Source: Povalibacter uvarum (GTDB taxonomy: Bacteria > Pseudomonadota > Gammaproteobacteria > Steroidobacterales > Steroidobacteraceae). From it: DNA of 64,000 nt. The DNA is taken from positions 1 through 64,000 of the forward strand of contig NZ_JACHHZ010000001.1 of assembly GCF_014202975.1 (NCBI RefSeq), read 5' to 3'. Position 1 is the stretch's first letter, and every line of letters starts with the position of its first letter. The notes beneath the pieces are model-generated. The model did no database searches and was not told the origin of the DNA. It was given only the letters and a program-made list of their open reading frames with translations. Positions 40,910-50,224 of this stretch are shown here, one piece after another. The position numbers and the translations under genes are program-made.

Positions 40910-43900
40910 GACGAATGCGGTGAAGCACTGATCGCCTGCACAATCGACTGAATCCAGATGGCTTCCCCAGCGGCGTAGGTGCCCTCCACTCCGTTCAGCC
41001 GGGGCATTCCGGCGTGCCCTGCGCTGTGATGCAGACCAACTACTTGCCAGAGCATATTGAGCACGGGACTGCCTGCGCTGCCGGGTCCGGTAGCGGCGCG
41101 ATAGTGGATGCGGCAGACGCCTGGAATCTGCGGCTTGCCGGATGGAGGTCCTTCGTGATCCAGGAGGCCCGCATCGGCGAGACTCAACGCTCGTCCGTTG
41201 ACGTGGCCTGCGACGTAAAGGCGTTGGCTGTTGTCGATGATCGGCAAGTGCTTTGCCAACTGCAGTGGCTGAACACCTTCGACGGGGCGTGACAGGCGGA
41301 GGATACTGACGTCGAGTCGATCAGAGGGCGACTGAAACAGGATGGTGCTGATTCCGTAGATGGCATCCGGTTCCGCGGACTCGAAGACGATCTCGGCGTG
41401 CGCAGGTGCGACACCAGGTGAGGTGCCACTTTCATTGACCGCGTGGAACGCCGTCACCAGGACCAGTTCCTCGTGCGCAAATCCCAGTTCAGCGGCGCGC
41501 ATCAAGAACCCGGTCGCGATCCGGCCAAGCTGCGGCATACGGATGGATGCAATCGCTCTGGCTTGTTCCAGTCCCTTCTTCCACCACTCGAATGTCTGTG
41601 AGCCGCCGTCACCCAGTATCGCTTGAAGTTGCTGAGACTGCGGGGCCTCCTCGGCAGTCAAGCGCTGTATGTCTTTCGCTTCCACTTCGATCCTGGCGCC
41701 TTCGAATTTCAGCAAGCTGGCGCGCAACGCCGCGACGAGGCCCGATCCGCGACTTCCTGTGCGCTCAAGGTCCCATACCTGCGTCAGTTGGCGCAGTGTG
41801 CTGTTGATTGCGAAAGCTGCCGCCGATGCCGAGGATACGTACTCGCGCAAGCAGCGTTCTGCGGCGTCCCAATCGCGCACTCCGAGATACGCTTCCATCA
41901 GTGTCGGCAGATACCAGGAATCCCGGTCCTGCGGCTGGATCTTCACCATGCTCGCGATGACTGACTCGGCGACGTCACCCGCAGTCTGATCGCTATGGGT
42001 GTGCACTCCCAGGCGCTGCGCTCGATCGAGCAGGGCGACGAGGTTTACGCCATGCCACACGTGCTCGGGGCTCCGTGCATACGCGACTGCATAAGCAGCG
42101 ATCGCATGGCGCAGACCTTCCTGCGCAACTTCGCTGGTCGGATCGGCCGCATCAAGGAAGATCTGCTTATGCGCACGCCCCTGCAGGCCGGGCACTTCAA
42201 GACTTTCCGGGTGATCCGGCGACAGGCGATGAACAAGACTCGACAGGATATCGATGGCAGCCATGACGCGACCGGTCTCGATCAGGCATTGCGCATAGCG
42301 TCGGCGGGTTGTGGCATCCTGCGGATCACGGCGCGCAATCGCCTCGAGCAGGAGCGATGCGAACTCATAGTCTCTCGCGCTCATGAGTCGCAAAACCAAG
42401 TCTCTGGCGGTTGCAAAGCTCACCGCGTCGCCGGGGGATCTGAGGCTCGCTAGCACACGACTGCCTCGTTCACGAAGGTGGGACTCGGCAATTTCGAGTT
42501 CCGCCGGACGGTAATCCTCTCTTCGCGATTGCTCATCCTTCACCAGTTCGCGAGCTTGCTCGAGTGCGCGCTGCTGTTGAGCTTCGCGCTGCGCGTGCGA
42601 CCTGCTCTCAGCCGATGCCTCGATCAAGGCGCGCTCATCCTCGCTCAGCTCTTCGCGCCAGAGATTGAGCCAGCGCTGCGCCTCGCCCAAAGCCGGTTCT
42701 GCGATGGGCGCGCGAGCGGTTTGCCACGAGTTCACGAAGGATGCAAATCTCTGCCGCCACAACATGAATTCTGCATTGATGTCACTGCTCCTCAAGCACG
42801 TGGATGCATCGCTGGCGGCGAGTGAGCAATAGAGATCATCCTCATCGGCCGTTGCGACGATGAGTCTCTGGGCCGCGAGCCGATCGCGCAGCGAGCTGGC
42901 GTCGGGGCCGAGGGCTGGAATTGTTCCCAGCCGACGCCACCCGCACTGGCCCGGCACGAGGGTCAGGCGGCTGTCGAGGCTGACGAGATTGGCGAAGAAG
43001 ATTGTCGAGCGGCGGCGATCCGCGGGGGACAGCGTCTCGTAGAACGCATCCTTGCGTTGACGAACCACGCCGTTGATTGTTCCCAACTGATCATAAGCAT
43101 GATTGGTCAGCCAGCCGCGTCGGCGTTCCTTCCAGAGCTGTGGCAGAACGAGTTGGAGGAGGGGCAATGCGGCAGCTTTGGTGCCCGCATCCGTCACGAG
43201 ACGATCAACCAGTCCGCTCTCGAACAGGTGACGCTGCTTCTGCGCTGGCCGTTCGATGGCCTCGCGCAGCGACGTCGCAGGCAGCGCGCTGATCAGATAG
43301 TGGAACATCTTCGCAGCTCGCGGCTCGAGCCGACTCATCAGACTCCTTTCGGCAATACTGCCCCAGGTGCCGCGACCACACACAAGCACCTTCCGGCTCG
43401 CGGATTCGCGTACGACAGTTGTGGTTACGAGCTCCATGCGTTCGGCGCGTGCTGTTTCGTCGCCACCCTCGATGAAGGTATCGGCACCATCGATGATCAG
43501 CAGTCCTCGCCTTGCGTCGCCACCCCCATGCAGTGTGGATACCTCCTCGCCAATGGATATGTCCACCATTTCCAGGTCCCACTGACCGCCCTCGACAGCC
43601 GCACGCAGCCGCGGTAGCACGCCACCTCGCAGCACCGACGTCTTGCCAACGCCTGATTCACCCGTGACCAGAATGATGTCGTGAGTGGCTACCGCCGCGC
43701 ATAGCGTCTCCACGTCTCGATCCCGGCCGAAGAAGAAAGGTGCATCATCCTCACCAAATGCTCGCGTGCCAGGATACGGAGTCGCTTCAGCCGAAGCACC
43801 GGGGGCGGCGCGCTGAGTCTCCTTCACAGATTCAATCAGCTTCCACACTAGATGCGGGAGGCCGGTTGCGCTCGTATCCGGTAACGAAATCGAGTGCAGC

Positions 43901-45240
43901 TGATCCAGGCCGAATGATGTGAGCGCGCTGAGCGGTACGTTGCCAAGCAGCACCGGCAGCACTTTCGGCTTGCTGCGCTCGCGCGCCCGCCGCAAAAGCA
44001 TTTCCCGGAATGCACTCGTCTGCGATTGACCGATGAGCGTCACGAGAAACGCACTGTAGGCGAGCGCGGTCTCGAGCGGACTTGGATCGTTCGCATCCAT
44101 GGTGGCATCAGCCGGGTCGTACACCGAAAGCCCAGCCTTGCGAAGTTCCGCTGCCAACTGGTGGGCGAGCGTCCCGTCGACAGTTGCGTAGTCGAGCAGA
44201 ACATCGAAACCGGCGCTCCCCTGCGTGACATCTGCGATCGGTAGTGGGGCATCGCCAATCGCCTCTCCACGCAAGCGCCGGAGCGCATTGGGTTGCTGTT
44301 GCGCCAGCTTGCCTCCGCTGGCAAGCAACGTCAGTGCATCGCACAACTTGGAGAATCCGAGGACCCCGACATTCGCGGCTGCTGCCTGCGGCGATTCGCC
44401 TACCAGCCGCTCCGCGACGGCATAGCTGCGGTCGTAGGGCAACGCCAGTTCACGATAACCGATCCGTGCGTCGGCCAGGACCTTCGGTAGTCCCTCGCTG
44501 GAAAACGCGCGCTCGAATTCAGTGATGAAGGCCTCGCGCTGTGGATGATCGTTCTCGAGCCGGGCAGGAATCACGAGCAAATCCAGCGGACGGCCGCCGC
44601 GTAATGCGAGCACCGCGTCGGAACGGAAATCACGGGCGACCGCAAGTGTGCCGTCCAGGTTCTGGTAGTTTGCAGCACACAGCATGACGGCTACGTCAGC
44701 GAGCTGATATGCGCACACGCCGCCCATCTCCGTCACACCGGTGCGGCTGTCTACGAGCACCACATCGTAGCCGGTCTGCGGATCGTCGAGTTCCCTGCGC
44801 AACCAGGAGAAGAATTCAGCGCCATTCCAGTTGTCGAAGAAGTCCTGCCAGTCGAAGTTTCGAACGGCTTGCGCATAGCCCCGGAGCTTGTTGTCAGGCT
44901 CCCGGCATCCAGCCGTCATCAGGTGCACGCATCCGCCCTTCGCTGTCGACGGTACTGCCTCGGTCCTGAAGTTGCGCCACGCACGGAATTCCTTCTTCTC
45001 GAACTCCTGGGGGGTCGTCAGCGCGCGCTTGTAAGTGAGGATGAGATCGATGACACCGCGCCGCGTGCGCGCATCGCGCGCGGCATCTCTTTCGAAGTAG
45101 TATCGCTCCAGGCCCGGCGCTTCGAGGTCGAAGTCGATCGCAAGCACTCGCAGTCCGCGCTCGGCGAAGAGGTACGCGGCTCCGGCCAGCGCCATCGAGC
45201 GGCCAACGCCGCCCTTGAAGGAGTAGAAGGTGTAGATCAT
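40900..45240 (-). CDS. Conflict-system protein: KGGVGR P-loop, TIR, STAND NTPase, TPR, trypsin-like
   Basis: 1446 residues from ATG at 45240, which overlaps the upstream stop as ATGA; longer upstream reading is inside that gene. Domain order: ParA/MinD-like P-loop with F8-KGGVGRS (1-300); a TIR-like domain (about 340-470, FDVLLDYATVDG, LVTLIGQSQTS); a novel-STAND-type NTPase (about 490-880) with FFFGRD, Walker A GESGVGKTS at Lys533 and Walker B LLIIDGAD; a coiled coil and TPR-like region (about 960-1220, VWHGVNLVALLDRA); and a C-terminal trypsin-like domain with His1266 (VTAFHAVN) and an Asp in DVSILRL. The Ser site reads G-S-A1389-G-S-P. Such fusions belong to phage-defence/conflict proteins. 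It is probably a nucleotide-switch sensor that triggers an effector. Confidence 0.8.
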   Translation of the reverse strand: MIYTFYSFKGGVGRSMALAGAAYLFAERGLRVLAIDFDLEAPGLERYYFERDAARDARTRRGVIDLILTYKRALTTPQEFEKKEFRAWRNFRTEAVPSTAKGGCVHLMTAGCREPDNKLRGYAQAVRNFDWQDFFDNWNGAEFFSWLRRELDDPQTGYDVVLVDSRTGVTEMGGVCAYQLADVAVMLCAANYQNLDGTLAVARDFRSDAVLALRGGRPLDLLVIPARLENDHPQREAFITEFERAFSSEGLPKVLADARIGYRELALPYDRSYAVAERLVGESPQAAAANVGVLGFSKLCDALTLLASGGKLAQQQPNALRRLRGEAIGDAPLPIADVTQGSAGFDVLLDYATVDGTLAHQLAAELRKAGLSVYDPADATMDANDPSPLETALAYSAFLVTLIGQSQTSAFREMLLRRARERSKPKVLPVLLGNVPLSALTSFGLDQLHSISLPDTSATGLPHLVWKLIESVKETQRAAPGASAEATPYPGTRAFGEDDAPFFFGRDRDVETLCAAVATHDIILVTGESGVGKTSVLRGGVLPRLRAAVEGGQWDLEMVDISIGEEVSTLHGGGDARRGLLIIDGADTFIEGGDETARAERMELVTTTVVRESASRKVLVCGRGTWGSIAERSLMSRLEPRAAKMFHYLISALPATSLREAIERPAQKQRHLFESGLVDRLVTDAGTKAAALPLLQLVLPQLWKERRRGWLTNHAYDQLGTINGVVRQRKDAFYETLSPADRRRSTIFFANLVSLDSRLTLVPGQCGWRRLGTIPALGPDASSLRDRLAAQRLIVATADEDDLYCSLAASDASTCLRSSDINAEFMLWRQRFASFVNSWQTARAPIAEPALGEAQRWLNLWREELSEDERALIEASAESRSHAQREAQQQRALEQARELVKDEQSRREDYRPAELEIAESHLRERGSRVLASLRSPGDAVSFATARDLVLRLMSARDYEFASLLLEAIARRDPQDATTRRRYAQCLIETGRVMAAIDILSSLVHRLSPDHPESLEVPGLQGRAHKQIFLDAADPTSEVAQEGLRHAIAAYAVAYARSPEHVWHGVNLVALLDRAQRLGVHTHSDQTAGDVAESVIASMVKIQPQDRDSWYLPTLMEAYLGVRDWDAAERCLREYVSSASAAAFAINSTLRQLTQVWDLERTGSRGSGLVAALRASLLKFEGARIEVEAKDIQRLTAEEAPQSQQLQAILGDGGSQTFEWWKKGLEQARAIASIRMPQLGRIATGFLMRAAELGFAHEELVLVTAFHAVNESGTSPGVAPAHAEIVFESAEPDAIYGISTILFQSPSDRLDVSILRLSRPVEGVQPLQLAKHLPIIDNSQRLYVAGHVNGRALSLADAGLLDHEGPPSGKPQIPGVCRIHYRAATGPGSAGSPVLNMLWQVVGLHHSAGHAGMPRLNGVEGTYAAGEAIWIQSIVQAISASPHSSQT

Positions 45241-46955
45241 GGGCCGGTGCCGCCGAAGAGCTCCGACGACGATCTGGCAACCAGCTCTGTCTGCGCTTCC
45301 TGGTAGCTCAACGTGTTCACGAACTCCGGCAGCACGAGTCGCAGCCAGCGCTGCAGCCGCGCCACGCTGTTGAGCGACAGCTCGCAACGAGGATCTTCCT
45401 GATCCCGGAAGCGTGTGAACAGCGATCCCACGTGCAGGTGTGAGAACTCGTCCAGCAGATCGCGGGTCGAGAGGTGCGCGGGATCGCAAGGGTTTGCGGA
45501 AACGACTGCCACGCGATGGCCGCTGACGAAGGAACCAATGTGCTCGCGCATCTGCGGCGACAGCAGTGCGATCTCATCGAGCAACATCAGGCATCCCTGG
45601 TCGCGCGCTTCTTCCATCATGGCGCGCGAGCCAAATCGGTCTTTGCAGAAGTCGTCGAACGAGTAAGGGCGCGGTTGCAGCCGGTACTCGCGGAGCAATC
45701 GCCGTTCCCGGCTGCCGGGCTGCTGGTCACCATTGATGCGATCGAACGTACGGTCCAGCAGTTCCGCAATGGTCGAGCCCTCCGGTCCGAACGGTTTCCA
45801 GTCCTCGGGCCGCTGTCCATAGAAGTTCAGCGGCCAGTCCGCATGGATGTGCTGGATGGCCTTGCGAAGCTTGTTGAATTGCTTGCGGCGCGTCGTGCGT
45901 TGCGTGTCCTTGAAGTCGTTGAAAATGGCGCCCTTGACTGCCACGAGTTCCCGGGCTTTGTCGTCCGTGAGTGCCACCACGACGCAGGGCACACCGAGAC
46001 GGCGATCGCTGGCAATTGACGGGCTGCATTCGCGGATCGCGTTGTAAGCGACGTTCAATACGCCGCTGGTGGAATCTGCAATGTTCGTAGCCTCGATCGG
46101 TTTCGCAACAGCGAGCCATGCAGGTGGAATGTCGCTTTCTCTGACGCCATCCAGCAGAAGGAAAGCCTGGCCACAGCGCTGCGCCGCCATCGCAAGCGCC
46201 AGATCCATCGCGGGCCTCGCCTTCATTCGGTCCAGAGCCTGTGTTGTGATGAGAAAAGCGCCCACTCTGGCGGATCGGATCGCAGAGCTGACCGTGAGCT
46301 GCAATTTTTGATCGTCCGGTGATATCTCGATTGCGCTGAATCGGCTGTCGCCGCGCGCATTGATCGACTGCGCCGCCTTGGCGTCTGTTCCTTTCGCACA
46401 GAGGATGGCCACATCCGTGCGCAATTCCGCTGGATGTTCAGCGTCGAAGCCATCCCGCTGCATCAACGCCGAGGCGCCGCGCTCGCGGCCGAGCTTGAAC
46501 CTGAAGAACCCCTTCAACGCCAGCTCCGACAGCTGTTTGAGGTCACGGAATTCAGCTGCGCGTTCGTTCACGCGACTGCGAAAGCCCTCGATCAGCGCTG
46601 GATCTGCCTTCTTCGTGAAGCCATCGGCAAACGGGGCGGCGACAGCGTCCGGATGCTTGCTGAAGACGTAGCAGTCTTTCTTCTTCCGGACAGCATGCCG
46701 ATACTCGAGCTCGGTAATCGAGAGGCCTTCGGGATTGAGCTTGGCATTGACTGGTCGAAAGCCGTAACGCAGCCCGAGAATGAGCACGTAGACATCAGAT
46801 TTCTCGATGTCCTCGAAGCAGGATTCAATGAGTGCTCGAGGCGAAGCTTCGTAGCTCTGGATGATCTGTGCCTGGGAACTGAGGACCTGTTCCACCTCGG
46901 CCCGTTCCGGCTTCAGGTCTTCGAGCGTCGACGACAGATACACCGAGTACGCCAT
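45237..46955 (-). CDS. DUF4062-containing protein of the STAND module
   Basis: 572 residues starting ATG 46955 with AGGA about 6 nt upstream. The N terminus is a DUF4062 domain (YSVYLSSTLEDLKPERAEVE, DIEKSDVYVLILGLRYGFRP, GLSITELEYRHAV), a TIR-like fold common in bacterial conflict systems. The rest is not recognised; it contains a second Rossmann-like part (DVAILCAKGTDAKAAQ, VGAFLITTQALD) and a C-terminal alpha/beta part (QGCLMLLDEIALLSPQMREH), which look like an inactive TIR-like or receiver-like unit and a CHAT/peptidase-free module. It is the first gene of the two-gene operon with the KGGVGR-STAND gene. Confidence 0.75.
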   Translation of the reverse strand: MAYSVYLSSTLEDLKPERAEVEQVLSSQAQIIQSYEASPRALIESCFEDIEKSDVYVLILGLRYGFRPVNAKLNPEGLSITELEYRHAVRKKKDCYVFSKHPDAVAAPFADGFTKKADPALIEGFRSRVNERAAEFRDLKQLSELALKGFFRFKLGRERGASALMQRDGFDAEHPAELRTDVAILCAKGTDAKAAQSINARGDSRFSAIEISPDDQKLQLTVSSAIRSARVGAFLITTQALDRMKARPAMDLALAMAAQRCGQAFLLLDGVRESDIPPAWLAVAKPIEATNIADSTSGVLNVAYNAIRECSPSIASDRRLGVPCVVVALTDDKARELVAVKGAIFNDFKDTQRTTRRKQFNKLRKAIQHIHADWPLNFYGQRPEDWKPFGPEGSTIAELLDRTFDRINGDQQPGSRERRLLREYRLQPRPYSFDDFCKDRFGSRAMMEEARDQGCLMLLDEIALLSPQMREHIGSFVSGHRVAVVSANPCDPAHLSTRDLLDEFSHLHVGSLFTRFRDQEDPRCELSLNSVARLQRWLRLVLPEFVNTLSYQEAQTELVARSSSELFGGTGP

Positions 46956-47090
46956 GGCATCCTGCTCCGCCGCGGATCGACTTCTTGTAGTTCGGCTCGC
47001 AGGAAGCTAAGCACATCGTTGCCGGAGCCGCCAGTGGTCAGTGGGGTGGTGCGAGGCCCCATGTCGCGACGCATCAGCGGGTTCCAGCTA

Positions 47091-47534
47091 TCAGTTGCTG
47101 ATCAGCGATTGGTGATAGTGGGACGTCGTCCAGCTGCCATTGCTTTGGTGCCAGACCGCTGTGACAACCAGTTGGAGAGTCTCCCACTTTGCGCCGCACC
47201 GGATGTCCGCAATGGCCGTGTAGCCGAGCACGCCAACCGTCGGGGCAGGCTGACGCACTGTGACATCCTCAAAGGAGATGGCGCCCAGTTCGCAGGAGTG
47301 GCTCTTCAAGGCGTTTACATTCGCCTCCTTCCCGACGATGGGGGCCGCGTTCTCCGCAACGAATCGGTAGTCAGCGTCGAGATACTTTGAGTAGGGCCCC
47401 GCATCCTTCTTTCCCCATCCGATCCACATCTCCTGTTCCCGTGCCAGTAGATCGGATTTGAGATCCGCCAACGCCACGGTCGGTGCCAACGCTGCGACCA
47501 GCGCCAACCAAAGGACTGGGGACTTATTGTTCAT
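47091..47534 (-). CDS. Exported NTF2-fold (DUF4440/SnoaL-like) protein
   Basis: 147 residues from ATG 47534, chosen because GAGGCAAG lies just upstream and a clean signal peptide results (hydrophobic LWLALVAALAPTVALA). The mature part fits an NTF2-like cone fold: LLAREQEMWIGWGKKDAGPY, FRYVAE-like residues, then TAIADIRCGAKWETLQLVVT and AVWHQSNGSW. Such proteins are small-molecule binders or enzymes of unknown role. The ORF extends 88 codons further upstream, but that part has no protein-like character. Confidence 0.75.
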   Translation of the reverse strand: MNNKSPVLWLALVAALAPTVALADLKSDLLAREQEMWIGWGKKDAGPYSKYLDADYRFVAENAAPIVGKEANVNALKSHSCELGAISFEDVTVRQPAPTVGVLGYTAIADIRCGAKWETLQLVVTAVWHQSNGSWTTSHYHQSLISN

Positions 47535-47777
47535 CTTGCTTGCCTCGGTTCCATGCGCGCGGCTGTGGGGAGTCGGCGAAGATGCCGCGCACCGTGGCAT
47601 TGTATGGAGGTGCCTCTTCGCGAGCGGCGAGTTCTGCGATACGCGCGGTGTTTCCGGGGCACCGGATGCTTCGTCCGCAAGAATCCGCGGTCGCGGTGCG
47701 GCTGGTATCAGGGCGGCGTCTATCTGGCGCCGCTGACGTGGCTCGATGGACAGCCACATCAACGCTGAAGAATATGA
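47535..47777. other. Intergenic, no gene recognised
   Basis: Between the DUF4440-type gene (minus) and the DUF1287 remnant (plus) I see open frames in several phases but none with a start, a ribosome-binding site and a recognisable domain. It may hold the decayed 5' part of the DUF1287 gene. Confidence 0.5.
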
Positions 47778-48005
47778 AAAGCAGCGGGCATCGATCATCG
47801 CGAGTGCTTAGAAGCGGCAAGTGAACTGCCCTTGAGCCTCGTGGTCGAGGTCCTGCACATTGGCATCGTGTCCGACGGGTCAGTCGACGGCAGGCTGCTC
47901 ATCATTCACAACATTGGCCGCGGCACCAGGGAAGAAGATGTTCTGCTGCAGTTCAACCTGATCATTGGCCACCACAGATTGTCGGCGGAAGATCTTCCCA
48001 ACTAA
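47778..48005 (+). pseudogene. C-terminal remnant of a DUF1287 protein
   Basis: A forward frame opens after the stop at 47775-47777 and ends TAA at 48003-48005. It encodes VEVLHIGIVSDGSVDG, then LLIIHNIGRGTREED, then LLQFNLIIGHHR. This is the C-terminal pattern of DUF1287 proteins (HxGIVS, IHNIGxGxxxED, ITGHYR). The roughly 120 residues that should precede it, including the YPxGDVP and IDHRRVPNL parts, are not found intact; only GIDHRE is reminiscent. There is no plausible start codon with an SD. It overlaps the 3' end of the minus-strand serine hydrolase by 4 bp. It is probably a deletion remnant. Confidence 0.5.
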
Positions 48006-49225
48006 CGCGCCAACTCTTCCTCCACCGCACTGAATGCCGACTTCCCGCCCAAGCGATCGTCCGGCATGCCAGTGACGAACCAGATCACGCCTTTGCCGCC
48101 GTTGATGTCCAGCCACAGCCCGGCCTGCAACCCATATGCAGAGCCGGAATGCCCAATGCGTGCGACACCATCGCCGAAGGGGTCGTCGCGGCAGCCTTGT
48201 ATCGGTGTGGCCAGCGTCTGCACTGCCAGGCCATAGCGACAGAAGAAGCCCTGATCGACATCACCCGTATCTTCTTCGAAGGTCTTGCCGTTGCCGGCAC
48301 TGTATTGCCATTGCGGGGTGATCATCGATTGCACGGAGGCAGGCGCGAGCAACCGTTTGCCATCGATGCTGCCGTTGCCGAGAAGCAATCGTCCGATGCG
48401 GGTCAGGCTGTTGGCCGAAATGCGCAAGCCACCTTGCGGTGAGAACAGCGCACCGTTCTCGCCGGCACGCCAGCGCGACAGATCGCACTTGCCGTCCTCA
48501 GGCGGGACTACTGCGCAGTCGGGCTTGCGGCCCTGATTGTCGTCCTTCACCGGTTTGCCATCGGCGTCGTACAACACCACTGCGCGGGCGGCGATGGCTG
48601 CGTCACAGCTATCCCAATTGAAGCAGGCGTCGATGCCGAGCGGTTCCAGCACGAGCCGATCCATCAGCTTGTCGAAGCGCTCACCGGTCACCCGCTCCAT
48701 GATCTGGGCCACGAGCGGAAAGTTGAGATTGGCGTAGCGGAAGTACGTGCCTGGCGCATGCGCGGTGTCCCATGCGCGAGGATCTTCGGCGACGTCCCGC
48801 AATTTTCCGCCCAGCGTCACCTGCCAGTAGCCGGCACCGTCGGTGAGACTGGAGCGATGAGATAGCAGCAGACGAAGCGTGATGGGCGCGTCAGGGAACG
48901 CCGGATTGCGCAGGCGCCAGCCGAGCAGGGTCGACACGTCCGCATCCAGATCGAGCTTGCCGGCCTCCACCAATCGCATGACGCCGATAGTGGTGACCAG
49001 CTTCGAGATCGACGCGATTCGTACCGGGTCATCTGCAGTCACCTTGCGGCCTGCGGCCTTGTCGGCGAAGCCGTGCACTCGGGTGGCGGTGACGCCGTCG
49101 CGATCGAAAGCGACGCGCACGCTGGCGATAGGTTCGCCTGCGAGAACCGCAGTACTCAGAAGCAGCAGGAGGCATGTGACCCCAAGGCAGTTAGTCGTCA
49201 GGTTTGCTATCTGGAGGCTTCGCAC
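48002..49225 (-). CDS. Exported serine hydrolase, beta-lactamase family
   Basis: 407 residues from GTG 49225, supported by GAGGAG 5-6 nt upstream and by the signal peptide it creates (residues 1-27, GVTCLLLLLSTAVLA). Nucleophile motif S72-I-S-K75; YAN in YFRYANLNFP is the YxN motif; HSGSAYG near the C terminus takes the KTG position. Several cysteines (ACFNWDSCD, KPDCAVVPPEDGKCD) could form disulfides in the periplasm. A D-aminopeptidase, esterase or PBP-like role is possible. It is probably transcribed alone. Confidence 0.85.
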   Translation of the reverse strand: MRSLQIANLTTNCLGVTCLLLLLSTAVLAGEPIASVRVAFDRDGVTATRVHGFADKAAGRKVTADDPVRIASISKLVTTIGVMRLVEAGKLDLDADVSTLLGWRLRNPAFPDAPITLRLLLSHRSSLTDGAGYWQVTLGGKLRDVAEDPRAWDTAHAPGTYFRYANLNFPLVAQIMERVTGERFDKLMDRLVLEPLGIDACFNWDSCDAAIAARAVVLYDADGKPVKDDNQGRKPDCAVVPPEDGKCDLSRWRAGENGALFSPQGGLRISANSLTRIGRLLLGNGSIDGKRLLAPASVQSMITPQWQYSAGNGKTFEEDTGDVDQGFFCRYGLAVQTLATPIQGCRDDPFGDGVARIGHSGSAYGLQAGLWLDINGGKGVIWFVTGMPDDRLGGKSAFSAVEEELAR

Positions 49226-49370
49226 GAGTGCTCCTCGGGGCGGCGTATGGATGCATAGTACAGCGCTCGTACGATGAATATTCCAGATCGGGGATAGAAA
49301 GAAAGCGAATGGAGCTACCCGCCGCGCAACTGATAGCTTGGCGACCATCATGCAAAGTTCCCGGTGATCC

Positions 49371-50118
49371 ATGAGTTGGCGAGTCGCTCTGTTCTCCATG
49401 GTTGCGTTCATGGGTTGGGATGTCAGGGGTGAGTCGACTGAACCGACATGCCCGCCTGATGCCGTATCTCGATCGCCTGCTCAGCCATGGCGATCTGTTC
49501 ATCGGCGAAGTTCACGGCACGGTCGAATCACCGCGCCTCATGCAATGCCTGGTGGAGCGCGCTCTTCCTCGTGTAAATGAAACGGTAATCGTGTCCCTGG
49601 AGCTTTCAGAGCGCGCCCGCGATTCCGGCTCTCTTCACTGGCGCGACATCAGGGATGGGCGTTCCTCCGCGGCGATGTGGTCGCTGCTCGAGTTCCTGGT
49701 TCAGAAGGAAAGAGAGGGCGCGCTGCGGCTGCATTTTCAGCACGGCGGCCAGGTGCCGGCGGGCATGAGCATCGATGAGTACAGCGGCATGGCGCTGAAG
49801 ACGCTCGTCAAGGAGGGTTTCGTGATCGCCCTTGCCGGCAACTTTCATTCGAGCCGTGCAATAGAGCCGCGGCGCCCGGGCATCGCGCCAGCCGGCACGT
49901 ACGTCGGTTCGGACATCACGCACATCAGGATCGAATCAGTCGAGGCTGGCGAAGCCTGGTTCTGTTCGTCGGATCCGCCATGCCGCGTGCGGCCGATGCC
50001 GGGAACGTCAATCAAGAATGCTTCCGCAGGGGAACTCGTGGATGGTTCAGAGATGAATCACGACCTGATCTTCTTCGTACAGAAATACACAGCTTCAATG
50101 CCGTTGCACGGCGATTGA
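49371..50118 (+). pseudogene. ChaN/Tiki-like exported protein with apparent frameshift
   Basis: The body lies in the frame ending at 50118 (open from TTG 49402, ATG 49420 possible). It contains LFIGEVHGTVESPRLMQCLV, VIVSLELSE, then FVIALAGNFHSSRA, the pattern of the ChaN/EreA/Tiki superfamily (GExHGxxExP, a Glu after a beta strand, GNxH). That frame has no signal peptide. The frame starting at ATG 49371 encodes a good one (SWRVALFSMVAFMGWDVRGE) followed by PTCPPD, and then runs into the body only if one base is lost or gained near 49448-49462. It is either a frameshifted gene, a sequencing error, or a cytoplasmic form starting at 49402/49420. Confidence 0.6.
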
Positions 50119-50224
50119 GCCGGCGGTGATGGAAGCACACCGACCCGAGCGCCGATCGCAACGCGTGTCGCATCAGTCGCAGCGTATAACCCTTGGAGTA
50201 ATCTCAGCTCAGAGGGCATTGCAA

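Noticed and set aside
45241-45489. 83-residue N-terminal extension of the KGGVGR-STAND protein
   Set aside because: It lies inside the DUF4062 gene and has no motif; ATG 45240 gives the typical P-loop N terminus and an ATGA overlap.
47535-47798. 88-residue N-terminal extension of the DUF4440-type protein
   Set aside because: Low-complexity Arg/Pro/Ala sequence; ATG 47534 has an SD and yields a signal peptide.
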